Source: Pseudomonadota bacterium
GTDB taxonomy: Bacteria > Pseudomonadota > Gammaproteobacteria > Steroidobacterales > Steroidobacteraceae
DNA: 64,000 nucleotides
Direction: 5' to 3'
NCBI GenBank assembly: GCA_018241505.1
Contig: JAFEDS010000001.1
Span: 78,592-142,591 of the forward strand
Part shown: piece after piece, positions 43,130 to 52,997 of the stretch
Position numbering within the stretch: the stretch's first letter is position 1
Layout of the letters: every line of letters begins with the position of its first letter
Notes under the pieces: model-generated
The model's input: the letters and a program-made list of their open reading frames with translations, nothing else
Databases searched by the model: none
Told to the model about the DNA's origin: nothing
Translations under genes and position numbers: made by a program

Positions 43130-44791
43130 CTAACCGAATCTGCCGGCCCTCGACTGTCGGCGCGCCTTCTCACAGTACATCGACTCATCCGCACGCTTTA
43201 GCAGCGTATGGGCGTCGGTCCCATCTTCGGGATAGCGCGCGAGACCCACACTGGCCCCAATCCGCAGGACAGTGCCTTTCCAGAGGATCGGCTCGCTAAT
43301 AGCGGCGGACACTCTTTCTATTGCAGCAGTCAAAGTCACGGCACCACAGGACTCTCCCAGCACGATCACGAATTCATCACCGCCAAATCGGGCGACCGTG
43401 TCCGACTCGCGCACCACGCTTTGCAGCCGCTGTGCGATGGCGACCAACACGGCATCGCCGGCTTCATGACCCCAACGGTCATTCACGACTTTGAAGCCAT
43501 CGAGGTCAATGAAGAGCAGAGCGAGCGCGTCGCAGCGGCGATCGGCCGTTTTCACTCCCTTGCTGATGCGTTCGACGAGCAGTGCGCGATTGGCAATTCC
43601 CGTCAGTGCGTCGTGATAGGCCATTCGATCGAGACTGGCCAGCAGGTGCTTGCGCTCCGTGACTTCGTACCAGACGGTGAGGAGACTGATCGCGACTCCG
43701 CTCTCATCGAATTCCGGAATCACTCGCAAGTGCCAATAGAAGGTCTTGCCATCTTTCGCAGGCAGCGCGAATTCATGGTCGCAGGGAACCCGTGTCGCAA
43801 ACGTCTGTCGTAACAGCGCCTCCACGGCGACGGAGCCTGACTCGGTCAAGCGCGAGCCATCGCCAGGGTGCTTGCCTAGAACATCCGCGTCCGTCGTTCC
43901 GTGCGCCACATGGAAAGCAGCATTGACATAGGTCCGCCGCAATTGCAGATCGTAACGGACAACCACATCGGGGAGATGCTCAACGAGCGTGTGGAACTCG
44001 CGCGCACGCGAAGCCAGCTCGGACTCCATTCGTTTGAGGGGCGTGATGTCACGCGCAGTCGAGATCACTCCGACCAACTCGCCGCGAAAATCAAACTCCG
44101 GTACGGCTCGCGCCAGATAGACGCGCTCACTGCCGGCTGTAGACAGGTGAATCTCGTATTCCTGCAGGGCCCTGTCGCTGACGACCTTGCACAGACGCTC
44201 GATCACCTCCAGCCGATTGGATACTGGAGCGGCCAGGAAACTCTCCACTGATTGCCCGACTATCTGCGCGTCCTGCAGACCCTCGAGGAGTTGTTTGAAG
44301 GCGGGGTTTGCATACGTGCAGCGCAGTTGCGCATCGAGGTGCATGATGCAATCCGGAGAATTCTCAGCGAGCGTGCGGAATCTTCCCAACCGCGCGTTGA
44401 CTTTTTCCTCCAGGCGCTTGCGCTCGCCGATGTCGCGCGCCACGATGAGCTGCAGGGGCTCGCCATTGTGCTCGATTACCCGAACTGAAATCTCGACCGG
44501 AACGACGCGACCGCCGCGTGACAGCAGGGACATTTCCGCCGTGTACTGCTCGCCGATGTTCCAGCCGGCGGTGGGTTCTGATCCCGTGGGCTGCAGGCTC
44601 GGTTCGCCGGTGCCGATGACGGCCGCACCCGCCGACAACAACTCCTCACGGGCATAACCGAGAATCCGGCAGGCCGTCTCATTTATGTAGACAAAGCGGA
44701 GCTGCCGATCGACCACGTACACCAGGTCGTTGATCTGCTCGAGCGCAAGCTGGCCGAGCGTTGTCGCCTGTGATTCTGTGATCTGACTCAC
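43130..44791 (-). CDS. Multi-PAS diguanylate cyclase
   Basis: 553 residues, cytoplasmic. Three PAS domains are seen: about 15-135 (INDLVYVVDRQLRFVYINETACRILGY), 140-265 (ENSPDCIMHLDAQLRCTYANPAFKQLL) and 270-390 (HLPDVVVRYDLQLRRTYVNAAF). The C-terminal domain about 395-550 has the intact FGGDEF signature with the upstream inhibitory-site RESD five residues before it, so it is likely an active, product-inhibited diguanylate cyclase. PAS ligands are unknown. Upstream of and likely co-transcribed with the macro gene. Confidence 0.92.
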   Translation of the reverse strand: MSQITESQATTLGQLALEQINDLVYVVDRQLRFVYINETACRILGYAREELLSAGAAVIGTGEPSLQPTGSEPTAGWNIGEQYTAEMSLLSRGGRVVPVEISVRVIEHNGEPLQLIVARDIGERKRLEEKVNARLGRFRTLAENSPDCIMHLDAQLRCTYANPAFKQLLEGLQDAQIVGQSVESFLAAPVSNRLEVIERLCKVVSDRALQEYEIHLSTAGSERVYLARAVPEFDFRGELVGVISTARDITPLKRMESELASRAREFHTLVEHLPDVVVRYDLQLRRTYVNAAFHVAHGTTDADVLGKHPGDGSRLTESGSVAVEALLRQTFATRVPCDHEFALPAKDGKTFYWHLRVIPEFDESGVAISLLTVWYEVTERKHLLASLDRMAYHDALTGIANRALLVERISKGVKTADRRCDALALLFIDLDGFKVVNDRWGHEAGDAVLVAIAQRLQSVVRESDTVARFGGDEFVIVLGESCGAVTLTAAIERVSAAISEPILWKGTVLRIGASVGLARYPEDGTDAHTLLKRADESMYCEKARRQSRAGRFG

Positions 44792-44912
44792 CCTCTCAGC
44801 TCCACTTCGTGGTAGCCAATCCGCGCATTACGATGATTTTCGATAGCTGGGCGCATTTGCAACAATATTGCGGCAATGAGCCGCGCTATGTCGAATATAA
44901 GCCACTGATTTT

Positions 44913-46079
44913 ATGAATAAAAGTGTCCTGGTCACGGTCCCGGCCCTTCATTGGCTGGAGGACGGTAAGGCATTCGAGGCACGATGGCGCTCCCATACGG
45001 GGGCGCCGCCTCCCAGGCGTGTCGCGGTCGCCGACGGGAAAATGACAGCCGACGAGGCCTATGGTCTCGCGTGCCAAGGGACCGCGCTTCTCTGGCGCGG
45101 TGACTTTCAAGAGGCGCGTCAGATGTTCAGTGCGCTGGGGAAGCGCGCGGATCGTCCGCAGCGGAAATCGCGAGAGTCAGCCACAAGATCCATGGCCACC
45201 CCGGCCGAAGCATTCCATCTCTATCGCCAAGCCAGGTCGCAACGGGCCCGCACGCTCAACGCCTTATTGATTCCGCTCAACGACGACTACCTGATTCCGC
45301 TGCCAAGAGCACCCGATATCCGGCAAGCGTGCGTGGAAACCTTCGGTCCCGCTGAAACGGCATCAGTCACATCGTTGCGAGCGCTGCTCGGCGTGATAGG
45401 AGCCCACGAGTGGCGCACAAAAGGCATCGAGATTCCGGAGGCGGGAGGCAGAATTCACCCGCATTTCGGTGTCTTTGCACCGATCCGCCGCGAGTATGTG
45501 GACCTCGTCAGTACAACGCCTCTGCCGACGAGCGCTTCATCCAGTGTTGCTTTCGATATTGGCACGGGCACCGGTGTCCTGGCCGCGGTACTGGCACGGC
45601 GCGGCATCGAACGCGTGACTGCTACCGATCTCGATCCACGGGCGTTGGCATGTGCGCGTGAGAACATTCGACAGCTTGGGCTTTCGGAGCGCGTCGATGT
45701 TGTGCAGGCGGACCTTTTTCCCGCGGGGCGTGCACCGCTTGTAGTCTGCAACCCGCCGTGGATTCCGGCTCGGCCCAGCTCGCCCCTGGAAAACGGAATC
45801 TACGATCCCGAAAGCCGAATGCTGCGCGGATTTCTCGGAGGCCTGCCGGAGCATCTGGAGGGGGGCGGGGAGGGATGGTTGATCCTGTCCGACCTGGCGG
45901 AGCATCTCGGTTTGCGGACCCGTGCGCAGTTGCTCGAAGAACTCGACGCTGCGGGATTGCGCGTCGTGGGCCGAAACGAAATAACGCCGCGACATCCGCG
46001 TACCGCCGACAAAATGGACCCGCTCCACATCGCGCGCGCCGCTGAAATCACCTCCCTGTGGCGGCTCGCGGCACGCTAA
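44913..46079 (+). CDS. Class I methyltransferase with NPPW motif (HemK/N5-Gln type)
   Basis: 388 residues. Residues about 1-190 are an unrecognised N-terminal region; residues about 205-340 hold a Rossmann fold with FDIGTGTGVLAAVLARRG, TDLDPRALACARENI and VVCNPPWIPARP. The NPPW/NPPY motif methylates planar amide or amine nitrogens in glutamine, adenine or similar. This member is not the standard PrmC (which is shorter); its target is unknown. Monocistronic, divergent from the diguanylate cyclase operon across 121 bases, convergent with an rRNA pseudouridine synthase. Confidence 0.82.
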   Translation: MNKSVLVTVPALHWLEDGKAFEARWRSHTGAPPPRRVAVADGKMTADEAYGLACQGTALLWRGDFQEARQMFSALGKRADRPQRKSRESATRSMATPAEAFHLYRQARSQRARTLNALLIPLNDDYLIPLPRAPDIRQACVETFGPAETASVTSLRALLGVIGAHEWRTKGIEIPEAGGRIHPHFGVFAPIRREYVDLVSTTPLPTSASSSVAFDIGTGTGVLAAVLARRGIERVTATDLDPRALACARENIRQLGLSERVDVVQADLFPAGRAPLVVCNPPWIPARPSSPLENGIYDPESRMLRGFLGGLPEHLEGGGEGWLILSDLAEHLGLRTRAQLLEELDAAGLRVVGRNEITPRHPRTADKMDPLHIARAAEITSLWRLAAR

Positions 46080-46116
46080 GTGCGAGCAGAGTCACCGGCG
46101 AAGGGATCTCGCCACT

Positions 46117-46878
46117 TCAGAACTTCTCGTCCGGTCGCATGTACCGCCACTTGCCCACCGGCAGTCCTCCCAACGGTATGTTGCCACTGCGGACGCGCTT
46201 CAGGCCCGTCACGAAAAGACCCACGAGCTCACACATGCGGCGGATCTGGCGTTTCCGACCCTGCCGCAGCACGAAGCGGAGCTGGTGTTCGTTCTGCCAG
46301 GATACCTGTGCGGGCTTCAGCTTCACCCCATCCAGCGTCAGACCGTGCTGCAAGCGCCTCATGCCGTCGGGGGAAAGGCTGCCTTCGACCCTCACGAGAT
46401 ACTCCTTCTCGATCGATGAGTCCTCGCCAATGAGCTGCTTCGCGACGCGTCCATCCTGGGTGAGCACCAGCAGCCCGGTAGAGTCGATATCCAGCCGGCC
46501 AGCGGGGGCGAGACCACGCAGGTGTGCCCGTTGGAATTCGATCGGGGAAGGATCCGCTGTCCAGCGATTCTCCGGGCGGATCAGCACAATGGCGGGCTCG
46601 TAGCCGTCTTCGGCCTGGCCGGAGACATAGCCCACCGGCTTGTGCAGCAGGATGGTGACCTGTCCGCTTTGATGCTCGCGTGCGGCAGGGTCGATCTCGA
46701 TGCGCGCGTTGGGTGGCACGCGAACGCCGAGGGTGCTGACGACTTCACCATCCACTTTCACCCAGCCGCTGGTGATCCAGCGATCCGCCTCCCGCCGTGA
46801 GCACAGGCCGAGCTCCCCCATGCGCTTGGAGAGCCGCGGGTGTTCCGGGTTTTCGACAGAGGGGGTCGAGCGTTTCAT
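46117..46878 (-). CDS. 23S rRNA/tRNA pseudouridine synthase, RsuA family (RluF-like)
   Basis: 253 residues from the ATG giving MKRSTPSVENP; a TTG start 13 codons upstream is possible. S4 domain about 15-60 (RLSKRMGELGLCSRREADRWI). Catalytic Asp in GRLDIDSTGLLVLTQDG (about residue 130); C-terminal RKRQIRRMCELVGLFVTGLKRVRSGNIPLGGLPVGKWR resembles E. coli RluF. It converts uridine to pseudouridine in RNA. Convergent with the methyltransferase gene, 37-base gap. Confidence 0.9.
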   Translation of the reverse strand: MKRSTPSVENPEHPRLSKRMGELGLCSRREADRWITSGWVKVDGEVVSTLGVRVPPNARIEIDPAAREHQSGQVTILLHKPVGYVSGQAEDGYEPAIVLIRPENRWTADPSPIEFQRAHLRGLAPAGRLDIDSTGLLVLTQDGRVAKQLIGEDSSIEKEYLVRVEGSLSPDGMRRLQHGLTLDGVKLKPAQVSWQNEHQLRFVLRQGRKRQIRRMCELVGLFVTGLKRVRSGNIPLGGLPVGKWRYMRPDEKF

Positions 46879-46923
46879 GTTGAAGTCGTCCCAGTGTAAC
46901 TGGTTCGACTTCCGCAAAATCGC

Positions 46924-48045
46924 TCAATTCTCCCGAAGAAAGCGCGCTACCTGATCATTGAGAAATCTTTGGTCCTCGGGGGATGCCCCCGCACCGGCGG
47001 GATGTCCCCACAGCGACGGAATCGGGACGAGTCGGCTATGTGGAATGAATGCCGCCTCATAGCGAGCGTCGGTCAACGGAAAGTACAGATCGGTTTCGGA
47101 CGGCATGTACAACACTCGAGCCTTGATAGAGCGCAGCGCTGCTTCGACATCCCCGCCGAATCGACCCGTGCCACCTACATTGTGGCTTTCCCATGTGCGC
47201 ATCTGCAGGATCAAATTGTTGGCATCCGCACCGGGTATGAAGCTCGTTCTGAAGTGCTCCATGACTTGCGCGAAGTTACTGCCCAGCGCCGGCTCGCTGC
47301 GCCACAGCTCGCGGCGCCACCATTCCTGTGAAAACAACCAACCGGCCCAGACCATGGAAAAGGCTTGAATTCCCTTCTCGGGTGGCGATTTGTAGTCGCC
47401 CTTGTTGAAAGCCGGGTCCGCGGTGAGTGCGGCAATTTGACCTTCGAGGCGGATGACTCCATGCCCATAGGTCTTGGCGGTACCTGCGGTAGCCACAATC
47501 CGCTCGACGAAATCCGGATAACTCACCGACCACTGAAACGCTTGTTGTGCACCCATTGAAAAACCAATGACCGCTCGAAGATGGCGCACATGCAGCTCCT
47601 CGGTCAGCAGCCGATGGACCGCCTCCACATTGTCCCGGATGGTGACGGCCGGAAAGCGCGGGCCGTGAAAGGGCTCCGGCGTATTGCTTGGCGAGGATGA
47701 GCGCCCGTTGCCGAACAACTCACTGGTAATCAGAAACAACTGGGTGGGATCGAGTGCCTTGCCCGGTCCGATGAGCCAGGAGTAGCCGTGCATGTCGGCC
47801 ATGTAATGCGACGGTAGCAGCACGGCGTTGTCGCCCGCCGCGTTCAGGTGCCCATACGTACCGTACACCACCCGAGCTTCCGGCAGTACCACACCTCCTT
47901 CGGTTTTGAATTGTCGAATGACCCACTCATGCTGTGTCGGCTCTGGCTCCTGCGCCCGGAGCGATGAATGAGTGAACGCAAAAAACAAGGTGAGGACGCT
48001 GAACAGGAGTCGTTCTGACGAGAGTCGCACGCGTGGATACTCCAT
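46924..48045 (-). CDS. Exported alpha/beta hydrolase, homoserine acetyltransferase (MetX)-like
   Basis: 373 residues from the ATG (a TTG lies 3 codons upstream). Signal peptide (FSVLTLFFAFTHSSLRAQ) makes it periplasmic, unlike cytosolic MetX. Nucleophile in GFSMGAQQAFQW (Ser163), with SELFGNGRSSSPSNTP in the position of the MetX oxyanion segment, a late Asp in SETDLYFPLTDARY and His in SLWGHPAGAG. Fold assignment is firm; exported location suggests a hydrolase rather than methionine biosynthesis. Stands alone upstream of a pseudouridine synthase on the same strand. Confidence 0.85.
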   Translation of the reverse strand: MEYPRVRLSSERLLFSVLTLFFAFTHSSLRAQEPEPTQHEWVIRQFKTEGGVVLPEARVVYGTYGHLNAAGDNAVLLPSHYMADMHGYSWLIGPGKALDPTQLFLITSELFGNGRSSSPSNTPEPFHGPRFPAVTIRDNVEAVHRLLTEELHVRHLRAVIGFSMGAQQAFQWSVSYPDFVERIVATAGTAKTYGHGVIRLEGQIAALTADPAFNKGDYKSPPEKGIQAFSMVWAGWLFSQEWWRRELWRSEPALGSNFAQVMEHFRTSFIPGADANNLILQMRTWESHNVGGTGRFGGDVEAALRSIKARVLYMPSETDLYFPLTDARYEAAFIPHSRLVPIPSLWGHPAGAGASPEDQRFLNDQVARFLREN

Positions 48046-48243
48046 CTGAGGCAACAGGTATGTCAGTCAACTCGCGATGCTACCTGCGGCAACCTGAGAC
48101 TGCCATGGCAGGGAACAGCGCGCCCCAGTAAGAACGTGACAGCGTCGATCTGCGAGCATGTCGGGCTGATTGCCCAACCCGAATTATTTGGGGGCCACTT
48201 TCCGGCCTCACCCCATCTACATCCGTGAGGGCGGCAGATTTGA

Positions 48244-48771
48244 ATGAGACCGCGGGATGCAGGGGGAACGGTGATCGACGGAAAAAGGGCACGCATCGCT
48301 GATTGGGTCCGGCGCTGGAATGCCGATCTGACGCGGTTTGTGGAGCGCCGGGGCCGGTCACGCGCCGACGCGCAGGACCTGGCTCAGGAAGTGTATCTGC
48401 GCCTGCTGCGGACCAACCTGATCGATCTCATTGAGGAGCCCCAGGCCTACCTGTATCGGATGGCCAGCAATGTCGCGGCGGAGTGGCGCCAGCGCGCCCA
48501 CGAAAGCAAGCCGCATAGCGCCGATGAGCTCGACCTGCTGCTCGAGACGCGGACGCCGGAGTTTCGAGTCGACGAGGCGCAGAACCAGGCCCGCTTCCAC
48601 GCGGCCCTCGATTCACTGGATGTGATGGTCCGCGCCGTGGTTTTTTTGAAGTTGAGAGAAGGCATGACGAACGAAGAGATCGCTCACCATCTGGGAGTCA
48701 CGAAACGCATGGTGAGGCGCCACCTCGTGACCGGATATGCCGAGCTGCGCGCTCGTCTGATATCGGAGTGA
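48244..48771 (+). CDS. ECF-type RNA polymerase sigma factor (FecI group)
   Basis: 175 residues. Region 2 about 22-85 (WNADLTRFVERRGRSRADAQDLAQEVYLRLLR; EEPQAYLYRMASNVAAEWRQR) and region 4 about 118-170 (LDSLDVMVRAVVFLKLREGMTNEEIAHHLGVTKRMVRRHLVTGYAELRARL). With a FecR-type anti-sigma gene and a TonB receptor having an STN domain directly downstream, this is a cell-surface signalling operon. Upstream 48055-48243 should hold its promoter; no Fur-box-like dyad was noted. Confidence 0.92.
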   Translation: MRPRDAGGTVIDGKRARIADWVRRWNADLTRFVERRGRSRADAQDLAQEVYLRLLRTNLIDLIEEPQAYLYRMASNVAAEWRQRAHESKPHSADELDLLLETRTPEFRVDEAQNQARFHAALDSLDVMVRAVVFLKLREGMTNEEIAHHLGVTKRMVRRHLVTGYAELRARLISE

Positions 48772-48774
48772 TTT

Positions 48775-49896
48775 GTGACTTCGAGATTTGACAATCAACG
48801 TGGTGGCAACAGTGCAGTTGCGGAGGCCGTCGCCCGCGCCGCGGCCGAGTGGCTGGTCATTCTGTCCGACGCCGACTGCACGCACACCGAGCGGGAGGAA
48901 TTTGTTGAGTGGCTGCGGCGCTCAAACTTGCACGTTGAGGAGTTTCTGCGCATCAGTCAGTTGACACAAATGTTGGCCGGCAGCAAGTCGTGGCCGCAGG
49001 ACAGCGTGGCCGCGCTCATCGAGCAGGCCGGAACAACCGATCTCAACCGGGTCACGCGCCTGATTCAGCCGGCCGAGCCCCGCAACACGCCCCCACGGGC
49101 AACGATCCAAACGAAGCTCACCATCCCCAGGGCATTGGCCGCCGCGCTCCTGGTTGGCCTGGTGATTGCCGGAGTCATGATGTTCGACTGGAGCTCGAAA
49201 ACCTACATCACCAATGTCGGAGAGATGCGCTCCATTACCCTGGAAGACGGTTCCGTCGTCGAGTTGAACACACGCTCCAGTCTGCGAGCCCACTTCTCGG
49301 TGTCCGCGCGCGATGTGGAGCTTCTGGAAGGCGAAGCAATCTTCAAGGTGGCAAAAAATCCCCACCGCCCATTCCGGGTCTGGTCCGGTGCGACGCAGAT
49401 CGTTGCCGTAGGCACCGAATTCAATGTTGACGCACACAACGCCCGCACGGTCGTGACCGTACTCGAAGGGCGGGTACGGGTAACGAGCCGGACATCGGGT
49501 CCCTCGGCGGGCTCGGCGGAACCTGCGCCACAGCCGATTGAAGTCGCCAGTGGCGAGCAGGTTGTCGTCGTCAAACACCATCCGCCACGGCGCGTAGCCG
49601 ATGCCGATACCAGTCGGGCCACGGCCTGGACGGAGCGCCGCCTGATATTCGAGGAGGCCACGCTTACGGATGTCGCCGCGGAATTTGCGCGCTACAACGA
49701 CAAGGTCATCCAGATCCTGGGCGAACCGCTAGCTTCCAAGCGGATCACGGGCATCTTCAACGCAACTGATCAAGCGTCCTTCGTGGAGTTCCTGCGAACT
49801 CATGCCAACGTGCGGGTGCGTGAGGACGCCCGAGGCTGGGTCCTCGAGGCAGGGACTGGGGAAAACACCGGCAACAGGGCCGGAGGAACGCAGTAA
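48775..49896 (+). CDS. FecR-family anti-sigma/signal transducer
   Basis: 373 residues from a GTG start with GGAG upstream, 3 bases after the sigma gene. DUF4880 cytosolic sigma-binding helix bundle about 18-65 (AAAEWLVILSDADCTHTEREEFVEWLRRSN), single TM helix about 118-140 (LAAALLVGLVIAGVMMF), periplasmic FecR domain about 145-250 (ITLEDGSVVELNTRSSLRAHF, ELLEGEAIFKVAKNPHRPFRV), C-terminal DUF4974-like domain about 295-355 (TERRLIFEEATLTDVAAEFARYNDKVI) that contacts the receptor STN domain. Its stop and the receptor start overlap in one base. Confidence 0.93.
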   Translation: MTSRFDNQRGGNSAVAEAVARAAAEWLVILSDADCTHTEREEFVEWLRRSNLHVEEFLRISQLTQMLAGSKSWPQDSVAALIEQAGTTDLNRVTRLIQPAEPRNTPPRATIQTKLTIPRALAAALLVGLVIAGVMMFDWSSKTYITNVGEMRSITLEDGSVVELNTRSSLRAHFSVSARDVELLEGEAIFKVAKNPHRPFRVWSGATQIVAVGTEFNVDAHNARTVVTVLEGRVRVTSRTSGPSAGSAEPAPQPIEVASGEQVVVVKHHPPRRVADADTSRATAWTERRLIFEEATLTDVAAEFARYNDKVIQILGEPLASKRITGIFNATDQASFVEFLRTHANVRVREDARGWVLEAGTGENTGNRAGGTQ

Positions 49897-52800
49897 TGCG
49901 GCCTAACAAGGCGGTGCGGGGTGCGGTGAGTGCCCTGTTGGTTTCCGCGGTCACGCAGTTGTTTCTGCCGCAGGACGCCCGGGCCGATGAGCCGGTCCAG
50001 CCGCGCAAGGAACATTTCGAAATCCATGCCCAGTCGTTCGCGGGCGCGCTGCAGGCGTACGCGCGGCAAACAGGAGAACAGATCGTGTTCTTCTCCGACC
50101 TGGGCGCGGGTCGCACGGTACAGCGCATCTCCGGAACCTATACGCGTGAGCAGGTCCTGGAGCGAATCCTGTCGAACACCGGACTGACCTACCAGCGACT
50201 CAACTCAAACACAATTGCCGTCGGGCCCGTGGGGGGGCCGGGTTCCAAACCGTCAGAACCGCGGCCAGCGCCGCAAACAGACAAGGACACAGCGATGAGT
50301 CAGCGTTATCCTCTTCTTTGCTGCTCGGCGACCGCGCTTGCGATGCTCAGCATCGGTGCACGTGCCGCCGGAGCCGACGATGCCGGGGCAAATGGGCCAC
50401 CCCAGGCGACCCTGGAGGAAGTGGTCGTCAGTGGCATCCGCAGCAGCTTGCGACAGGCTCTCGATGTGAAGCGCAACGCGGGCGCCGTGGTGGATGCCAT
50501 CAGCGCCGAGGATATCGGCAAGTTTCCCGACAAGAATGTCGCGGACTCCCTGCAGCGCGTGCCCGGTATTTCAGTGGATCGCATTTGGGGTGAGGGCCGC
50601 GACATCTTCGTGCGCGGCACCGACAATACGTTGAATCGCACCCTGATGAACGGACAGAATGTCGCGTCCGCATACTGGTGGGCGAACGACAACCCCAGCC
50701 GCGGTTTCAACTATGACATTCTCGCCTCGGAGCTCGTTTCGTCACTCGAGGTGTACAAGAGCCCTACGGCCGACATGGACGAAGGCAGTATCGGCGGCCT
50801 GGTCAATGTCAAGACCCGCCGGCCGATGGAGCTGAAGCCCTTCACCATTCAAGCTTCCGCCGAGGCATTGCATAGCGTTCTGGGTAACAAGAACGATCCC
50901 CAGGCTTCGGGGCTGTTCAGTTGGCACGATGACGACCGCAAGTTTGGCGCGCTCGCCTCTGTGAGCTATCAGAGGCGCCAGATGCGCCGCGACGGTCTCG
51001 AAGGATTCAACGACGAGACGCTATACAACATCGAGGATCAGAACGGTAATGTGACCAAGGACGTCCATTCACTTTTCGGCGGTGGCACCGCGCTGTTCAT
51101 ACAAGATAGGAAGCGCACGACCGAAAACGTGACATTGCAGTGGCGCCCGCAGGAGGCGTGGGATATGACGCTCAACTACGTCAATTCCAATATGAACATG
51201 GACAACCACAACGAGAATTTCGTCTATTTCCCCGGAGTCGGATTCGTGATGAAGCCGGCTACGGGCGGCCCCAACGATCCGATCAACAAGGTGCTCAATC
51301 CTGTCTTTATCCCCACGGGCGACGGCCGTAAGGGTCTCGTAGGCGGCACCATCGGGGACGGCACCACTCCGGGAGCTGACATCGAGGCGATCTTTCGGCA
51401 GGCCTTCATCAAGTCGAGGGTCACCGATTTCGATACGACCTACAGCGGTAACGGCTGGACCCTGCACGGACAGGCCGGCACGACTCACGCCACCGGCGGC
51501 AGCAATCACGACCAGAACTACTTTTTTGGGGCCAACTCGAACGTAACAATCGACCTCGGGCCGCGCAAGAGCAATGTGAGCTACGGCAGCGTCAATCCCA
51601 CAGACGGAGCCGAGCTGCACCTGGTACCCGGCAACGAGCGCGATTGGATTCGGATAATGAAAGACGATGAGACCTACGCCCAGGGTGACCTGACGTTCGA
51701 TCTCAATAACGGTTTCTTCAAATCCTTCAAGACTGGCTTCAAGTACCGTGATGAGACGGTGAACAACGATCGTCACGTCGGCACGGTAGATCCGAACAGT
51801 CCCAACCTAGCCGCTCTCGAGGCAATCACACTGGCGGACGTATCGAGCGGGACATCTCCGCCATTGAGCCAGAAAGCCGCAACCGCGGGCTCCCTCACGC
51901 GCTATGCGCTGGTCGATGGGAACCTTGCGGCGCAGAAGATCCTTCCCCTGCTGAATCTGAACTATGTCCTGGATAAGTTGGCCTTCTATACGATCGAGGA
52001 GCACATCACGGCACTGTACGCCAAGCTCGACTTCGAGTTTGGCAATTTGCAAGGCAACTTCGGCGTGCGGGCTGTGCATACGAAGCAGGATTCCACTGCC
52101 TACATCGGCAACGATCTCGGGACCGTAAACCGGCCGTATAACAACGTGCTGCCCAGCATCAACGCCACGTATAAACTGAGTGACGACCTGTTGCTACGCG
52201 GATCCGTATCCAAGGGGATGGCGCGCGATACATTTCAGAATCTGAGCTCCAACATCTCGATCAATGCCACCACCGGCGCGGCCACGGCCGGCAACCCGTT
52301 TCTCAAACCGGTCACGTCCAACCAGTTCGAATTCGGTGCCGAATGGTACTTCTCCGATGCCTCGCTTCTGTCAGGCACGTATTTCTGGAAGAGCCTCAAC
52401 ACGTTCGTTTACCAGCTCACGGATGCTGAGACCGTCAATGGCCAGGAACTGCAGGTGACCCGGCCGTTCAACAGCGATCACGGTGCCCGCATCCAGGGCC
52501 TCGAGCTCCAATGGCAGCAGGCGCTCTGGGGGAACGTCGGGATACTGACCAACTACACGTTCACCAACGCCGCGGTTGACCCGATTGCGGGCCAGCCACG
52601 CTTCGAGTTGCAGGGCAACTCGAAGCACCAGGGCAACGCCGCGCTGTACTACGAGACGAAGCGCTTCAGCGCTCGCGTCTCCTACAACTACCGGTCACAG
52701 GCGTTCGGTGTCCTGACCATGGGCTCGCAGATCGTCACGGACGCCTATCACCAGGTCGATGCGACGGCGAGCTGGAATATCACGCCCCAGTTGGCGGTTT

Positions 52801-52919
52801 ACGCCAACGCCGTCAACATCTTCAATGAGATCATCTACATGCACACGGCTGACGGCTTCCCCATCGGGTTCTACGAGAACGGGCCCCGCTACAGCATCGG
52901 AGCCCGCTTCAAGTTCTAA
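49896..52919 (+). CDS. TonB-dependent receptor with N-terminal STN domain and an internal second signal peptide
   Basis: 1007 residues. A first signal peptide (KAVRGAVSALLVSAVTQLFL) is followed by an STN signalling domain about 45-115 (FEIHAQSFAGALQAYARQTGEQIVFF, VLERILSNTGLTYQRLNSNTIAV), then an in-frame Met134 begins a second signal-peptide-like stretch (LLCCSATALAMLSIGARAAG) and a normal receptor start LEEVVVSGIRSSLRQALDVKR. Plug about 175-300 (SLQRVPGISVDRIWGEGRDIFVRGT; SSLEVYKSPTADMDEGSIGGLVNVKTRRP), barrel ending FYENGPRYSIGARFKF. The receptor class resembles carbohydrate-type receptors. Probably a fusion of a FecA-like STN cap to a pre-existing receptor, or two alternative products. 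Confidence 0.88.
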   Translation: MRPNKAVRGAVSALLVSAVTQLFLPQDARADEPVQPRKEHFEIHAQSFAGALQAYARQTGEQIVFFSDLGAGRTVQRISGTYTREQVLERILSNTGLTYQRLNSNTIAVGPVGGPGSKPSEPRPAPQTDKDTAMSQRYPLLCCSATALAMLSIGARAAGADDAGANGPPQATLEEVVVSGIRSSLRQALDVKRNAGAVVDAISAEDIGKFPDKNVADSLQRVPGISVDRIWGEGRDIFVRGTDNTLNRTLMNGQNVASAYWWANDNPSRGFNYDILASELVSSLEVYKSPTADMDEGSIGGLVNVKTRRPMELKPFTIQASAEALHSVLGNKNDPQASGLFSWHDDDRKFGALASVSYQRRQMRRDGLEGFNDETLYNIEDQNGNVTKDVHSLFGGGTALFIQDRKRTTENVTLQWRPQEAWDMTLNYVNSNMNMDNHNENFVYFPGVGFVMKPATGGPNDPINKVLNPVFIPTGDGRKGLVGGTIGDGTTPGADIEAIFRQAFIKSRVTDFDTTYSGNGWTLHGQAGTTHATGGSNHDQNYFFGANSNVTIDLGPRKSNVSYGSVNPTDGAELHLVPGNERDWIRIMKDDETYAQGDLTFDLNNGFFKSFKTGFKYRDETVNNDRHVGTVDPNSPNLAALEAITLADVSSGTSPPLSQKAATAGSLTRYALVDGNLAAQKILPLLNLNYVLDKLAFYTIEEHITALYAKLDFEFGNLQGNFGVRAVHTKQDSTAYIGNDLGTVNRPYNNVLPSINATYKLSDDLLLRGSVSKGMARDTFQNLSSNISINATTGAATAGNPFLKPVTSNQFEFGAEWYFSDASLLSGTYFWKSLNTFVYQLTDAETVNGQELQVTRPFNSDHGARIQGLELQWQQALWGNVGILTNYTFTNAAVDPIAGQPRFELQGNSKHQGNAALYYETKRFSARVSYNYRSQAFGVLTMGSQIVTDAYHQVDATASWNITPQLAVYANAVNIFNEIIYMHTADGFPIGFYENGPRYSIGARFKF

Positions 52920-52997
52920 AGCCGACGCACTTCCCCTTTCGTTGCGTAGGGCACCAGCACCCCCGGAGCCCAAGGCAAGCGTGCGGAAGGGTTCTTA

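Noticed and set aside
44857-44873. TTGCAACAATATTGCGG near-repeat of 63965-63981
   Set aside because: Two mismatches in 17 bases and no shared genetic context; probably chance.
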